Below, piece by piece: positions 7,597-15,285 of a stretch of DNA of 15,560 nt (its first letter is position 1; each line of letters starts with the position of its first letter). Source of the stretch: Clostridiales bacterium (GTDB taxonomy: Bacteria > Bacillota_A > Clostridia > Lachnospirales > Lachnospiraceae); NCBI GenBank assembly GCA_030154385.1, contig JASKJZ010000019.1:1-15560 (forward strand). The letters are read 5' to 3'. The position numbers and the translations under genes are program-made. The notes beneath the pieces were generated by a model that ran no database searches, was not told the DNA's origin, and saw nothing but the letters and a program-made list of their open reading frames with translations.

Positions 7597-8127
7597 ATGC
7601 GAGTAGGAATCGGATATGACGTACACCGACTAACACAGGATCGAGAATTAATCATAGGGGGCGTTAGTATCCCTTATGAAAAAGGGCTATTGGGACATTC
7701 GGATGCAGATGTGCTGCTGCATGCAATCATGGATGCGCTTCTTGGAGCGGCGGCACTTGGAGATATTGGAAAACACTTTCCGGATACAGATGAGACTTAC
7801 CGTGGAGCTTCCAGTCTTTTACTTCTGGAAAAGGTAGGAGAACTGGTAGAAAATGAATTGTATGTAGTTGAGAACATCGATGCAACGATTATTGCGCAGC
7901 GTCCCAAAATGCTTCCTTACCTAGATAAAATGAAAGAAAATATCGCCCGGATACTGAAGCTTGAAGAAAATCAAATCAATATCAAGGCGACAACAGAAGA
8001 AGGGCTTGGATTTACAGGAAGCGGAGAGGGAATCTCCGCACAGGCGATTTGCAGTCTTAGCAGCATCAAAGAATATACGCTGCCTGCATCCGCCTGCGAG
8101 GGGTGTGGAGGCTGTAAAAAACAATAA
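7597..8127 (+). CDS. ispF: 2-C-methyl-D-erythritol 2,4-cyclodiphosphate synthase
   Basis: IspF converts CDP-ME 2-phosphate to MEcPP with release of CMP, a zinc-dependent step of the cytosolic non-mevalonate isoprenoid pathway. The start ATG at 7597 follows AAGGAGG (7584-7590) and the protein begins [12 protein letters not shown]. Metal ligands Asp8, His10 and His42 are present, as are the flexible loop around [25 protein letters not shown], given here only by its ends (about residues 34-58), and the CDP-binding [17 protein letters not shown]. At 176 residues it exceeds the usual ~157. The extra ~19 residues form a tail with CEGCGGC (Cys167, 170, 173) that is not part of the normal fold. ispD, the usual upstream neighbour, is not in the window. 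The gene converges on the ABC ATPase gene with a 29-base gap and no clear terminator. Confidence 0.95.
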   Translation: MRVGIGYDVHRLTQDRELIIGGVSIPYEKGLLGHSDADVLLHAIMDALLGAAALGDIGKHFPDTDETYRGASSLLLLEKVGELVENELYVVENIDATIIAQRPKMLPYLDKMKENIARILKLEENQINIKATTEEGLGFTGSGEGISAQAICSLSSIKEYTLPASACEGCGGCKKQ

Positions 8128-8156
8128 TCATGGAAGTTCAAGCCTTCATCAAAGGA

Positions 8157-8843
8157 TTATCTTGCAAAATCAAGATGAACGCGTCCGTCCTTGATTTCGA
8201 CGATGCGGTCTGCTTTTTCTGCGATTCGCCGATCGTGGGTAATGATAATAAAGGTGGTCTTCATTTCTTCGTTGATATTTCGTAAAAGCTCATAGATGGA
8301 TTCGGTCGAATCGGAATCCAGGTTACCAGTGGGTTCATCGGCTAAGATTATTTTGGGTTGGTTTATGAGTGACCTTGCAATGGCGGTACGCTGTTGCTGA
8401 CCACCTGACATTTTGGTAGCCATATTGTTTTTTACTTTATCAAGGCCAACAATATGTAAAAGCTCTTCGGCTCGTTGTGTGGCCTCCTTTGAGGCTTTTC
8501 CATGCTGTATCAGATAGGGCATCAATACGTTTTGCAGTGCTGTGAACTCTGGCAGCAAATAATGAAATTGAAAAACAAAGCCAATGGTCTTGTTGCGGTA
8601 ATCCGCTAGCTGGTTTTTTGTCATTTCGCTGACGTTTTTGCCCTGGATTAAGACATCACCAGAAGTGGCCTTATCGAGCGTTCCGATAATATTCAACAAG
8701 GTGCTTTTTCCGCTTCCGGATTGGCCGATAATGGAATTAAAGGTACCTTCCTCGAAGGTAAGGTCGATATCATGCAGTACCTGATTTTTGATTTCCGTGC
8801 CATATATTTTATTTACGTGGTTAAGTGTAATTACTGAATTCAT
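8157..8843 (-). CDS. ABC transporter ATP-binding protein, MacB/LolD type
   Basis: The 228-residue ATPase has Walker A GQSGSGKST (40-48), Q-loop Gln92 (FQFHYLLPEF), signature MSGGQQQR (145-152), Walker B IILADEPTGNLDS (165-177) with catalytic Glu170, and His203 of the H-loop (ITHD). The signature begins with Met rather than Leu, which is common in this subgroup. Size and motifs place it with LolD/MacB/YtrE-like ATPases that drive FtsX-fold permeases by mechanotransmission rather than classic import. A GGGAGG site precedes the ATG. It lies 15 bases after the permease stop, as last gene of a three-gene operon. It energises that permease at the inner face of the membrane; the substrate is unknown. 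Confidence 0.93.
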   Translation of the reverse strand: MNSVITLNHVNKIYGTEIKNQVLHDIDLTFEEGTFNSIIGQSGSGKSTLLNIIGTLDKATSGDVLIQGKNVSEMTKNQLADYRNKTIGFVFQFHYLLPEFTALQNVLMPYLIQHGKASKEATQRAEELLHIVGLDKVKNNMATKMSGGQQQRTAIARSLINQPKIILADEPTGNLDSDSTESIYELLRNINEEMKTTFIIITHDRRIAEKADRIVEIKDGRVHLDFAR

Positions 8844-8858
8844 AAACGGGCCTCCCTT

Positions 8859-10025
8859 CTAATTGTTACGAATGATGTCAATTGGATCTAGCTTTGAGGA
8901 ACGGATTGCAGGCATCAAAGCTGCAAGGACAGAGGCCAAAACTGCGATAAATCCAGAAAGCAGGATGAACCTCGCATCCAAAAAGAGTGCTACTACGGGA
9001 GTGCCATCAGGATTTAGGGCGAATTTGGTAAAAGCGAAGGATAACCCCAGTCCAAATAGTATTCCAAGCAAGGCTCCGAAGAACCCAAGAATCAACCCTT
9101 CAAATAAAAAGATATAGCGGGTTGTTGCATTGCGTATGCCCATGGCCTTTAGGATACCGATTTGCTTGGATTTTTGAATAACCGTAATGGCCAGTACGCT
9201 GGCAATTCCAAGTATGACAGAAATCATAACAAAAACTTGAATCATATAGCTGGAAATACTTTGTCCATTCAGTCCGCTTAATAAGGATTCGTTTTGTTCC
9301 ATCCAGTTTGTGGCAGTTAGGCTGCGATCCGAAAGACTGGAAAGCAGATCCGCGGCAATCTGGTCAGCCTTAAAAATAGAAGATTCCTTAAGCTGCAGCT
9401 CTATGGAAGATACTCCACTCACGTCAGGAAAAATAGAGGACATGGTTTCGAGGTTTGTGACTGCCCATCCACTGTTAATGGAGGCTACCTTTAGATCAAA
9501 GAAGCCAGTGACCGTAGCATCCTTGGTTGTCTGGTCTGGAGTGATAAAGGTAATCACATCTCCTACCTGGATACCAAATTCTTCGGAAAGATCCACTCCT
9601 AGCAGGATTTCTCCGTCCTGTGAAGGCATGCGTCCACTGGTCAGTGAAGTTGAAAAACGATAGATACCCTCTGCTTGCTCGAGTGGAAAACCACGTACCA
9701 AAAGAGATTTGGATTGTTCTTTATAAGAAAGAAGGGCTGGATGATTCGACGAAGCCGTAATATTTGTGACTGCTTCCTGGTTTTGCTTGATGGAATCAAT
9801 CAAAGCAGGATAGTTATCAATTGAGGCTTCCTCATCCTCCTTCGAGATAGTAATTTGTGCGGAGTTTCCAATGGTCTTATCCACCAGGCTTTTTTGGAGC
9901 CCTTGGATTAAGGAACCAATAAATATCTGTACGGATACACCAATTGCGATTCCAAGTATAATCAAAAAAGTCTGTCCAATGCTGGATTTTAAAAATTTAG
10001 TTGCAATACGAAAACCTAATCGCAT
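8859..10025 (-). CDS. MacB/LolCE-family ABC transporter permease (FtsX fold)
   Basis: The 388-residue protein has one N-terminal membrane helix (about 18-40) and an extracytoplasmic MacB-type periplasmic core domain (about 41-260). Three C-terminal helices follow (about 262-283, 304-333, 352-372). The segment KQIGILKAMGIRNATTRYIF (287-306) is the hallmark coupling region of FtsX-domain permeases, and the protein ends in LDPIDIIRNN, also typical. One such permease can dimerise, with the ATPase encoded 15 bases downstream. Members export peptides, lipoproteins or antibiotics, or sense envelope-active compounds; in a monoderm, lipoprotein trafficking to an outer membrane is unlikely. The start has GAGGTGAT as ribosome site, 16 bases after the cobalamin-binding protein gene, so the three are probably cotranscribed. 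Confidence 0.92.
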   Translation of the reverse strand: MRLGFRIATKFLKSSIGQTFLIILGIAIGVSVQIFIGSLIQGLQKSLVDKTIGNSAQITISKEDEEASIDNYPALIDSIKQNQEAVTNITASSNHPALLSYKEQSKSLLVRGFPLEQAEGIYRFSTSLTSGRMPSQDGEILLGVDLSEEFGIQVGDVITFITPDQTTKDATVTGFFDLKVASINSGWAVTNLETMSSIFPDVSGVSSIELQLKESSIFKADQIAADLLSSLSDRSLTATNWMEQNESLLSGLNGQSISSYMIQVFVMISVILGIASVLAITVIQKSKQIGILKAMGIRNATTRYIFLFEGLILGFFGALLGILFGLGLSFAFTKFALNPDGTPVVALFLDARFILLSGFIAVLASVLAALMPAIRSSKLDPIDIIRNN

Positions 10026-10041
10026 AGTATCACCTCGTCTT

Positions 10042-10680
10042 TCACAAATTTAAGATATCTTCATAACAGCTGACGTAGGAATCGGCGCCAACCGATGCAA
10101 GTTTTTCATTGGTATGATTGATAAAAGCCTGTCCTCCCACGACGATTCGTAGCGGTTCCTTATAAATGAGGCGAATCTCTTCTACCATGTTGTGCGTGGC
10201 CACTAAATTGTAGTAATTGCTGACACTAATAGCGATGATGTCTGGTTTTACATACGAAATAGCAGCATAAAAATCTTCATAAGGCGTGTTGCTTCCTACA
10301 AAAATCGTATCATAAGAAGCAGCCGTAAAAAAATCTGCGACCATGCGGGCACCAATGTCATGGTATTCCCCTGGTGGACATAGTACGATGGCCGTGCCCT
10401 TTATAGGCGTATGCTGTTCCTTTTGCTTTTTTATCACGAAAGGATAGCAGCATTCAATGATGGTACGCACAATAGATGAGCGCACGTGCTCCTTCCAGAT
10501 GCAGATGCGTTGGTCTTCCAGACTACAGGTCATATTATTAAGAGATGGCGTTAAAACATGACGATAAAGATCCAAAACATCAAGGGAACCTTGCTCCACA
10601 AGTTCCATAATATAGGTTACGGCAGCTTCTTTGTCTTCTTTTTCCAAAAACGCTTCTAATTTTTGTAAAATTTGTTCCAT
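10042..10680 (-). CDS. Cobalamin-binding (CarH-like) domain protein lacking a DNA-binding domain
   Basis: The ATG at 10680 follows AGGAGGT, giving 212 residues; the reading frame is open further upstream but reads through the promoter. The N-terminal half is a helical B12-binding cap (about 1-85) with WKEHVRSSIVRTIIE. The C-terminal half is a Rossmann B12-binding domain (about 93-212) with CPPGEYHDIG. His107 is the expected lower cobalt ligand, in an ExHxxG motif as in CarH/LitR photoreceptors rather than the DxHxxG of methyltransferase corrinoid proteins. GG182-183 contacts the nucleotide tail. The CarH Trp nine residues before the cap Glu-His is not there; Trp62 is only two before Glu64. 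There is no MerR helix-turn-helix. It is first gene of an operon with an ABC exporter, so a cobalamin- or light-responsive partner protein is possible. Corrinoid methyl carrier is the main alternative. Confidence 0.85.
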   Translation of the reverse strand: MEQILQKLEAFLEKEDKEAAVTYIMELVEQGSLDVLDLYRHVLTPSLNNMTCSLEDQRICIWKEHVRSSIVRTIIECCYPFVIKKQKEQHTPIKGTAIVLCPPGEYHDIGARMVADFFTAASYDTIFVGSNTPYEDFYAAISYVKPDIIAISVSNYYNLVATHNMVEEIRLIYKEPLRIVVGGQAFINHTNEKLASVGADSYVSCYEDILNL

Positions 10681-10717
10681 GATACTACCTCCTATTAAAA
10701 TAATAATAATTACTATT

Positions 10718-10746
10718 ATTATAGACTGCCTTAATTTAAATTGCAA
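10718..10746 (-). promoter_or_regulatory. Putative promoter of the cobalamin-binding protein/ABC operon
   Basis: On the minus strand TTGCAA (10741-10746) and TATAAT (10718-10723) are 17 bp apart. The expected leader runs through an AT-only stretch containing complementary ATAATAATA/TATTATTAT tracts (about 10700-10723). No cobalamin riboswitch fits in this short leader. Confidence 0.5.
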
Positions 10747-10795
10747 CGAAATTTTATGTTTTATTGATGAAAAAGTAGAAAAAAACAGAAAAATA

Positions 10796-10811
10796 TCGTA
10801 TAATGATACGA
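10796..10811. promoter_or_regulatory. Palindrome over the -10 of the GGDEF gene
   Basis: TCGTAT-AATG-ATACGA is a perfect 6-bp inverted repeat. It contains TATAAT at 10799-10804, 30 bases before the GGDEF start codon. No good -35 is seen at 16-18 bp. The geometry suits a repressor operator on a weak or regulated promoter. Regulator unknown. Confidence 0.45.
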
Positions 10812-10834
10812 AAGAATGAGTATGAGGGGATGCT

Positions 10835-11962
10835 ATGGAGAAACAATTTTTAAGGGAAATCCAGGAAGAGTATAAAAAAATTAATGAACACTGGCTGTGT
10901 TTGCATGTGAGAACGGCATTTGGCCTGGTTCTTTTTACGTTTCTAATCGAATGTGTCATGGGAATGTGGCTGTATCACACAGGACAAGTCAATACCACGC
11001 TGTCCATTTATTTGGTCAAGTATCTGCTCAGTCCGTTTGTAATCAATATGTGCATTGTTTGTCTGACCTATCATATCTGGAAAAGTAAAAAACTGTCGCA
11101 AACACAAAGGATTTATTGGATATCCATGCTATTTATTTTTTTATGTATGGTGGTATACTGTGTTCATGTAGTGTTTCCAACGTTATTCTTTATTTTTGCA
11201 ATACCGGTTTTATTAACGGTTATTTATGGTGCGTATCGTTTGACGGGCTTGAGTGCGCTTAGCAGTCTGGCCGCTTTGTTGATTTCAGAAATTTTCATTC
11301 GGTGGGATGTGGACAAGGTCAGTATATTTGAAGACCGAAATAAATTTGCTTCTTTTATTATATCCATTTGTATCCTGATTGGTTTTTCAGTTGTTTGTAT
11401 GGTTGTCATTCGTTTTGAAAAACAAAAGAACGAAGTCGTGATTGAAAAAGAATTGGAGCGTTACAAGCTTAAGCAAAAAATTCAGACCGATGAGCTGACG
11501 GGAATCTATAATCGTACCGCACTTCGGGAAGCAATTTATAAAATGGAGCAGGATACCTCCGATAACTGCTATGTATTAGCTATGATAGATTTGGATGATT
11601 TTAAAAAGCTCAACGATCAGTTTGGGCACATGGAGGGAGATCGCTGTCTGGTGTTGTTTGGAGAAATACTTAAGAAAAATTGTGGACAAGCCATTCCCTT
11701 CCGATATGGGGGAGATGAATTTTGTATCCTATTTCAAAACCAAACGATAGAAGAGGTGAAAGAAATTTGTCAAAGAATTCAAGCCGATTTGGAACAGGCC
11801 AACCTCAAAGAAAAATTTGCTTCTTGGTTTACAGCAAGCTTTGGTATTTCCTGCTATCAAAAAAATAGCGACTCGGCACAGCTATTCATCAATACAGACA
11901 AGGCTCTTTACCAATCCAAGGAAACGAAGAATACCATTCGAATCCATTATGAGACAAACTAG
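10835..11962 (+). CDS. Membrane-bound GGDEF diguanylate cyclase
   Basis: The 375-residue protein makes cyclic di-GMP from two GTP. About six membrane helices (roughly 27-48, 60-80, 93-109, 113-132, 135-152, 174-194) form an N-terminal sensor of no recognised family. A short charged coiled-coil-like linker (about 195-218) follows, then a GGDEF domain starting TDELTGIYNR. The metal Asp lies in AMIDLDDFKKLND, and the active-site loop RYGGDEF is exact (GGDEF at 292-296), so catalysis is expected. The RxxD inhibitory I-site normally just before the active loop is missing (KNCGQAIPF there), so product inhibition at that site is not expected. No EAL domain is present. The start follows GAGGGG. It is divergent from the cobalamin-binding operon with 154 bases between, so shared control is possible but unproven. 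Confidence 0.93.
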   Translation: MEKQFLREIQEEYKKINEHWLCLHVRTAFGLVLFTFLIECVMGMWLYHTGQVNTTLSIYLVKYLLSPFVINMCIVCLTYHIWKSKKLSQTQRIYWISMLFIFLCMVVYCVHVVFPTLFFIFAIPVLLTVIYGAYRLTGLSALSSLAALLISEIFIRWDVDKVSIFEDRNKFASFIISICILIGFSVVCMVVIRFEKQKNEVVIEKELERYKLKQKIQTDELTGIYNRTALREAIYKMEQDTSDNCYVLAMIDLDDFKKLNDQFGHMEGDRCLVLFGEILKKNCGQAIPFRYGGDEFCILFQNQTIEEVKEICQRIQADLEQANLKEKFASWFTASFGISCYQKNSDSAQLFINTDKALYQSKETKNTIRIHYETN

Positions 11963-11968
11963 CAAGCC

Positions 11969-11997
11969 TTGACAAAAAAAATTTTATTGCATAGAAT
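11969..11997 (+). promoter_or_regulatory. Promoter for the cysE-cysS-mrnC-rlmB operon
   Basis: TTGACA (11969-11974), a 17-bp A/T-rich spacer and TAGAAT (11992-11997) make a strong sigma-A-type promoter. It lies 31 bases before the cysE start. The leader is too short for a T-box, so regulation by uncharged tRNA-Cys is not supported. Confidence 0.8.
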
Positions 11998-12028
11998 GAT
12001 GGAAAGTAAGAATAAATAGAGGTGACTT

Positions 12029-12688
12029 ATGGGACTGATTCGGTTTACACGCGAACAGATTGCAGTAATTAAAGAACGAGATCCTGCCTTTAAATCATGG
12101 ACAGAGGTCTTTTTATATCCAAGCTATAAGGCGATGTTAGGCTATAAGATTGCACATCGCTTATACCTTGGAAAGCATTATTTTTGGGCGCGATATGTTT
12201 CGCAGCGGACGGTTCGGAAAACGGGGATCGAGATTCATCCAGGTGCTGTGATTGGAAGTGGATTTTTTATTGATCATGGAAACGGTGTAATCATTGGAGA
12301 AACCGCGATTATAGGAGAAAATGTAACGCTTTACCAAGGAGTGACGCTTGGAGGAACAGGAAAAGAATGCGGAAAGCGGCATCCGACGATTGGAGATAAT
12401 GTGATGATCAGTGCAGGGGCCAAGGTACTGGGATCCTTTACCGTTGGAGAAAACTCAAAAATTGGCGCGGGCTCGGTCGTACTCTCCGAGGTGCCTCCAA
12501 ATTCTACTGTCGTGGGAGTACCAGGCAGGGTAGTAAAGCGGGATAATGTGCGTGTGCCAAGAGAAGAGATGGATCAGATCCATCTGCCAGACCCTATCGC
12601 AAATGAACTGCGGGAAATCAGAGAACGTCTTTCTCTTTTAGAAGAACAAGCAGGTTGGCAAAAGGGAAACGAGATAGAAGGAGAATAG
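12029..12688 (+). CDS. cysE: Serine O-acetyltransferase
   Basis: CysE transfers acetyl from acetyl-CoA to L-serine, giving O-acetylserine for cysteine synthesis in the cytosol. The 219-residue protein has a short helical N-terminal part (about 1-60) and a left-handed beta-helix of hexapeptide repeats (about 66-170). Active-site Asp82 and His83 lie in [14 protein letters not shown], and His118 in [10 protein letters not shown]. Compared with the ~270-residue enterobacterial enzyme it lacks much of the N-terminal helical domain, as is usual in Firmicutes. The C-terminal ~40 residues are charged and helical. The start follows GAGGTGA. It is first gene of the operon, seven bases before cysS, linking cysteine supply to its charging on tRNA. 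In Bacillus gltX precedes it, but not here. Confidence 0.95.
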   Translation: MGLIRFTREQIAVIKERDPAFKSWTEVFLYPSYKAMLGYKIAHRLYLGKHYFWARYVSQRTVRKTGIEIHPGAVIGSGFFIDHGNGVIIGETAIIGENVTLYQGVTLGGTGKECGKRHPTIGDNVMISAGAKVLGSFTVGENSKIGAGSVVLSEVPPNSTVVGVPGRVVKRDNVRVPREEMDQIHLPDPIANELREIRERLSLLEEQAGWQKGNEIEGE

Positions 12689-12695
12689 AAAAGCA

Positions 12696-14105
12696 ATGAA
12701 AATTTATAATACTGTGACAAAGAGCAAAGAGGAGTTCATTCCGATTGAAGAGGGAAAGGTTCGCATGTATGTATGCGGGCCTACGGTCTATAACTATATC
12801 CACATTGGCAATGCGAGGCCTATGATTGTGTTCGATACGGTTCGACGTTATTTTGAGCATAAGGGATATGACGTAAATTTTGTAAGTAACTTTACCGATG
12901 TAGACGATAAAATCATTAAAAAGGCCATCGAAGAAAATGTGGACTCGACCGAAATTTCGGAGCGTTATATTAAAGCAGCCAAAGAGGATATGGAAAATCT
13001 TTCGGTGATGGAAGCTACAAAGCATCCAAAGGCAACAGAAGAAATTGAGGGTATGATTGAGATGATCGGAACCCTCATTGAAAAGGGACATGCCTATGCA
13101 AAGAATGGGTCGGTCTATTTTCGCACCAGAAGCTTTGATGCCTATGGAAAGTTATCGAAGAAAAATATCGATGATTTGGAAGCAGGGCATCGGGATATCA
13201 AGGTAGCCAGTGAAGAGGAAAAGGAAGATCCGCTTGATTTTGTTCTTTGGAAGCCAAAAAAAGAAGGAGAGCCCGCATGGCAATCCCCTTGGGGTGAAGG
13301 AAGACCAGGATGGCACATTGAATGCTCCGTTATGAGTAAAAAATATCTGGGCGACCAAATTGATATTCATGCAGGGGGAGAAGATCTTATCTTTCCTCAC
13401 CATGAGAATGAAATTGCACAAAGTGAGGCAGCCAACGGAAAGGAATTTGCAAAGTATTGGATGCACAATGCCTTTTTAAATATCGACAACAAAAAAATGT
13501 CGAAATCAGAGGGTAATTTCTTTACGGTTCGGGAAATTGGAGAAAAATATCCGTATGAAGTACTTCGCTTCTTTATGTTAAGCGGCGCGCACTATCGTAT
13601 GCCGCTTAATTTTAGCAAGGAGTTAATGGAAGCTGCAAAAAATGGTCTGGATCGAATTCAAACATGTATGACAAGACTTCGTGATTTGCAAAATGGACAA
13701 AAGGATCAGGAAATTTCCGAAAAGGAAGCTGCGTTCCTGGCTCGTATGGAGGAATTAAGGCTTAAATTTGAAGCAGCGATGGAGGACGATTTTAATACAC
13801 CGGATGCAATATCCGCGATATTTGAAATGGTGAAGGCGGCTAATATCAATTTGGAAGCTTCATCTTCTATAGAAGCAATAAAAAAAGCGTATGAACAGAT
13901 GCTTTCTCTATGCAAGATTCTTGGTCTTTCAGTAGAAAAAGAAGAGGAACTTTTGGACGATGAAATCGAGCAATTAATTGAAGAACGTCAGCAAGCAAGA
14001 AAAAATCGGGACTTTGCACGTGCAGATGAAATCCGCGATCAGCTTTTGCAGCAGGGAATTTTACTCGAGGATACGAGAGAAGGAGTGAAATGGAAGAGAG
14101 CATAA
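12696..14105 (+). CDS. cysS: Cysteinyl-tRNA synthetase
   Basis: CysS attaches cysteine to tRNA-Cys using ATP. The 469-residue length is normal for this class I enzyme. Cys27 (YVCGPTVYNYIHIGN) is a zinc ligand of the amino-acid site, and the HIGH signature reads HIGN at 36-39. Further zinc ligands lie in WHIECSVMS and FPHHENEIAQSE. The ATP-binding KMSKS loop is exact at 267-271. A helical anticodon-binding region (about 320-469) with ARADEIRDQLLQQGI is intact. The ribosome site AAGGAG sits inside the cysE end, so translation is probably coupled. The last 16 bases overlap mrnC in another frame. Confidence 0.97.
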   Translation: MKIYNTVTKSKEEFIPIEEGKVRMYVCGPTVYNYIHIGNARPMIVFDTVRRYFEHKGYDVNFVSNFTDVDDKIIKKAIEENVDSTEISERYIKAAKEDMENLSVMEATKHPKATEEIEGMIEMIGTLIEKGHAYAKNGSVYFRTRSFDAYGKLSKKNIDDLEAGHRDIKVASEEEKEDPLDFVLWKPKKEGEPAWQSPWGEGRPGWHIECSVMSKKYLGDQIDIHAGGEDLIFPHHENEIAQSEAANGKEFAKYWMHNAFLNIDNKKMSKSEGNFFTVREIGEKYPYEVLRFFMLSGAHYRMPLNFSKELMEAAKNGLDRIQTCMTRLRDLQNGQKDQEISEKEAAFLARMEELRLKFEAAMEDDFNTPDAISAIFEMVKAANINLEASSSIEAIKKAYEQMLSLCKILGLSVEKEEELLDDEIEQLIEERQQARKNRDFARADEIRDQLLQQGILLEDTREGVKWKRA

Positions 14106-14530
14106 GCTTGAAAGATCAAATAAATCAGATATTCGGGAAGAATGCAGCGGATTATAAACAGTATTCAGGATTGACACTGGCCTATATCGGGGATGCTGTC
14201 TTTGACTTGATTATTCGTACCCTGTTGGTAGAGAATGGAAATATTCCGGTGAATCATCTTCATAAAAAGGCGAGCAGGGTTGTAAAAGCACAAACGCAGG
14301 CAGCCCTCATACATGCCATTGAGGAGGATTTAACCGAGCAAGAATGCTTTATTTATAAAAGAGGAAGAAATGCAAAATCCGTTACCTCAGCAAAAAATGC
14401 CAGTATTCATGATTATCGTACGGCAACGGGGTTGGAAGCGTTGGTTGGATACTTGTATCTGGATAATCAGATGGAACGGGCACTTTTGCTAATGAAAACA
14501 GGATTGGATAGAATAGGAGAAAGCATATGA
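14090..14530 (+). CDS. mrnC: Mini-ribonuclease III
   Basis: MrnC is a small RNase III relative without the dsRNA-binding domain that trims 23S rRNA precursor ends in Firmicutes. The 146-residue protein has the catalytic signature LAYIGDAVFDL with Asp35 and the second acidic site in TGLEALVGYLYL, both needed for Mg2+ binding. The start ATG at 14090 follows AAGGAG and overlaps the cysS end by 16 bases; its stop overlaps the rlmB start in ATGA. The order cysS-mrnC-rlmB is conserved in Bacillus and Clostridia and supports the call. Confidence 0.95.
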   Translation: MEESISLKDQINQIFGKNAADYKQYSGLTLAYIGDAVFDLIIRTLLVENGNIPVNHLHKKASRVVKAQTQAALIHAIEEDLTEQECFIYKRGRNAKSVTSAKNASIHDYRTATGLEALVGYLYLDNQMERALLLMKTGLDRIGESI

Positions 14531-15264
14531 GATATGAGGAATTAACAATAGAAGGCAGGAATGCCGTATTAGAAGCATTTCGTGCAGGCAAGCCAGTGGA
14601 TCGATTGTTTGTGCTGGATGGATGTCAGGATGGACCAGTTAAGTCCATTCTTCGAGAGGCGAGAAAAAAGGATACGATTATTTCCTTTGTGGCAAAGGAG
14701 CGTCTGGATCAGATTTCTGAAACGGGAAAGCATCAAGGGGTCATTGCCTACTGTGCGGCCTATGAATATGCAGAAATCGAGGATTTATTTGCGGCAGCAG
14801 AAAAAAAGGGAGAACCTCCTTTTTTTGTTATTTTGGATGGGATTGAAGATCCACATAATTTAGGTGCGATTATTCGTACCGCCAATCAAGCGGGCGCACA
14901 TGGAATCATTATTCCAAAAAGAAGAGCAGTAGGACTAACCGCCACGGTTGCTAAAGCAAGTGCGGGCGCAATTAATTATACGCCAGTAGCAAAGGTCACT
15001 AATTTGTCGGTGACCATTGAAGAATTAAAGGAACGTGGCATGTGGTTTGTTTGTGCAGACATGGATGGCACGAAGATGTATGATTTAAATCTGACAGGCT
15101 CCATTGGTCTTGTGATTGGAAACGAAGGGGAGGGTGTGAGCCGTCTCGTAAAAGAAAAGTGCGACTATGTAGCTAAAATACCGATGAAAGGGGACATTGA
15201 TTCCTTAAATGCATCTGTAGCAATGGGTGTGTTGGCCTATGAGATTGTAAGACAACGAGGATAG
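14527..15264 (+). CDS. rlmB: 23S rRNA (guanosine-2'-O-)-methyltransferase RlmB, TrmH/SpoU family
   Basis: The 245-residue protein has the N-terminal substrate-binding domain (about 1-75, beginning with EGRNAVLEAFRAGKPVDRLF) and a SPOUT knot domain. Motif 1 is DPHNLGAIIRTANQAGAHG, motif 2 is LVIGNEGEGVSRLVKE, and motif 3 is IPMKGDIDSLNASVAMGVLA. These bind S-adenosylmethionine in the trefoil knot and place the catalytic Arg. The enzyme methylates a ribose 2'-OH in 23S rRNA. Its start overlaps the mrnC stop (ATGA). The equivalent Bacillus gene is called yacO/trmH; the exact target nucleotide cannot be read from sequence. Confidence 0.93.
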   Translation: MRYEELTIEGRNAVLEAFRAGKPVDRLFVLDGCQDGPVKSILREARKKDTIISFVAKERLDQISETGKHQGVIAYCAAYEYAEIEDLFAAAEKKGEPPFFVILDGIEDPHNLGAIIRTANQAGAHGIIIPKRRAVGLTATVAKASAGAINYTPVAKVTNLSVTIEELKERGMWFVCADMDGTKMYDLNLTGSIGLVIGNEGEGVSRLVKEKCDYVAKIPMKGDIDSLNASVAMGVLAYEIVRQRG

Positions 15265-15285
15265 AAGATAAGAGGAGACAGACTG

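Noticed and set aside
10681..10717. Cobalamin riboswitch before the B12-binding protein
   Set aside because: The leader is under 40 bases and AT-only apart from the ribosome site; no B12-box can be seen.
10681..10959. N-terminal extension of the cobalamin-binding protein up to 10959
   Set aside because: It would read through the AT-rich promoter region and into the divergent GGDEF gene; the ATG at 10680 has a strong AGGAGGT site and a family-like N-terminus.
11963..12028. T-box or other riboswitch before cysE
   Set aside because: Only about 30 bases lie between the likely transcription start and the ATG, too short for a T-box or SAM riboswitch.
12618..13091. 157-residue minus-strand frame opposite cysE/cysS
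   Set aside because: Antisense shadow of conserved cysS; no ribosome site or recognisable domain.
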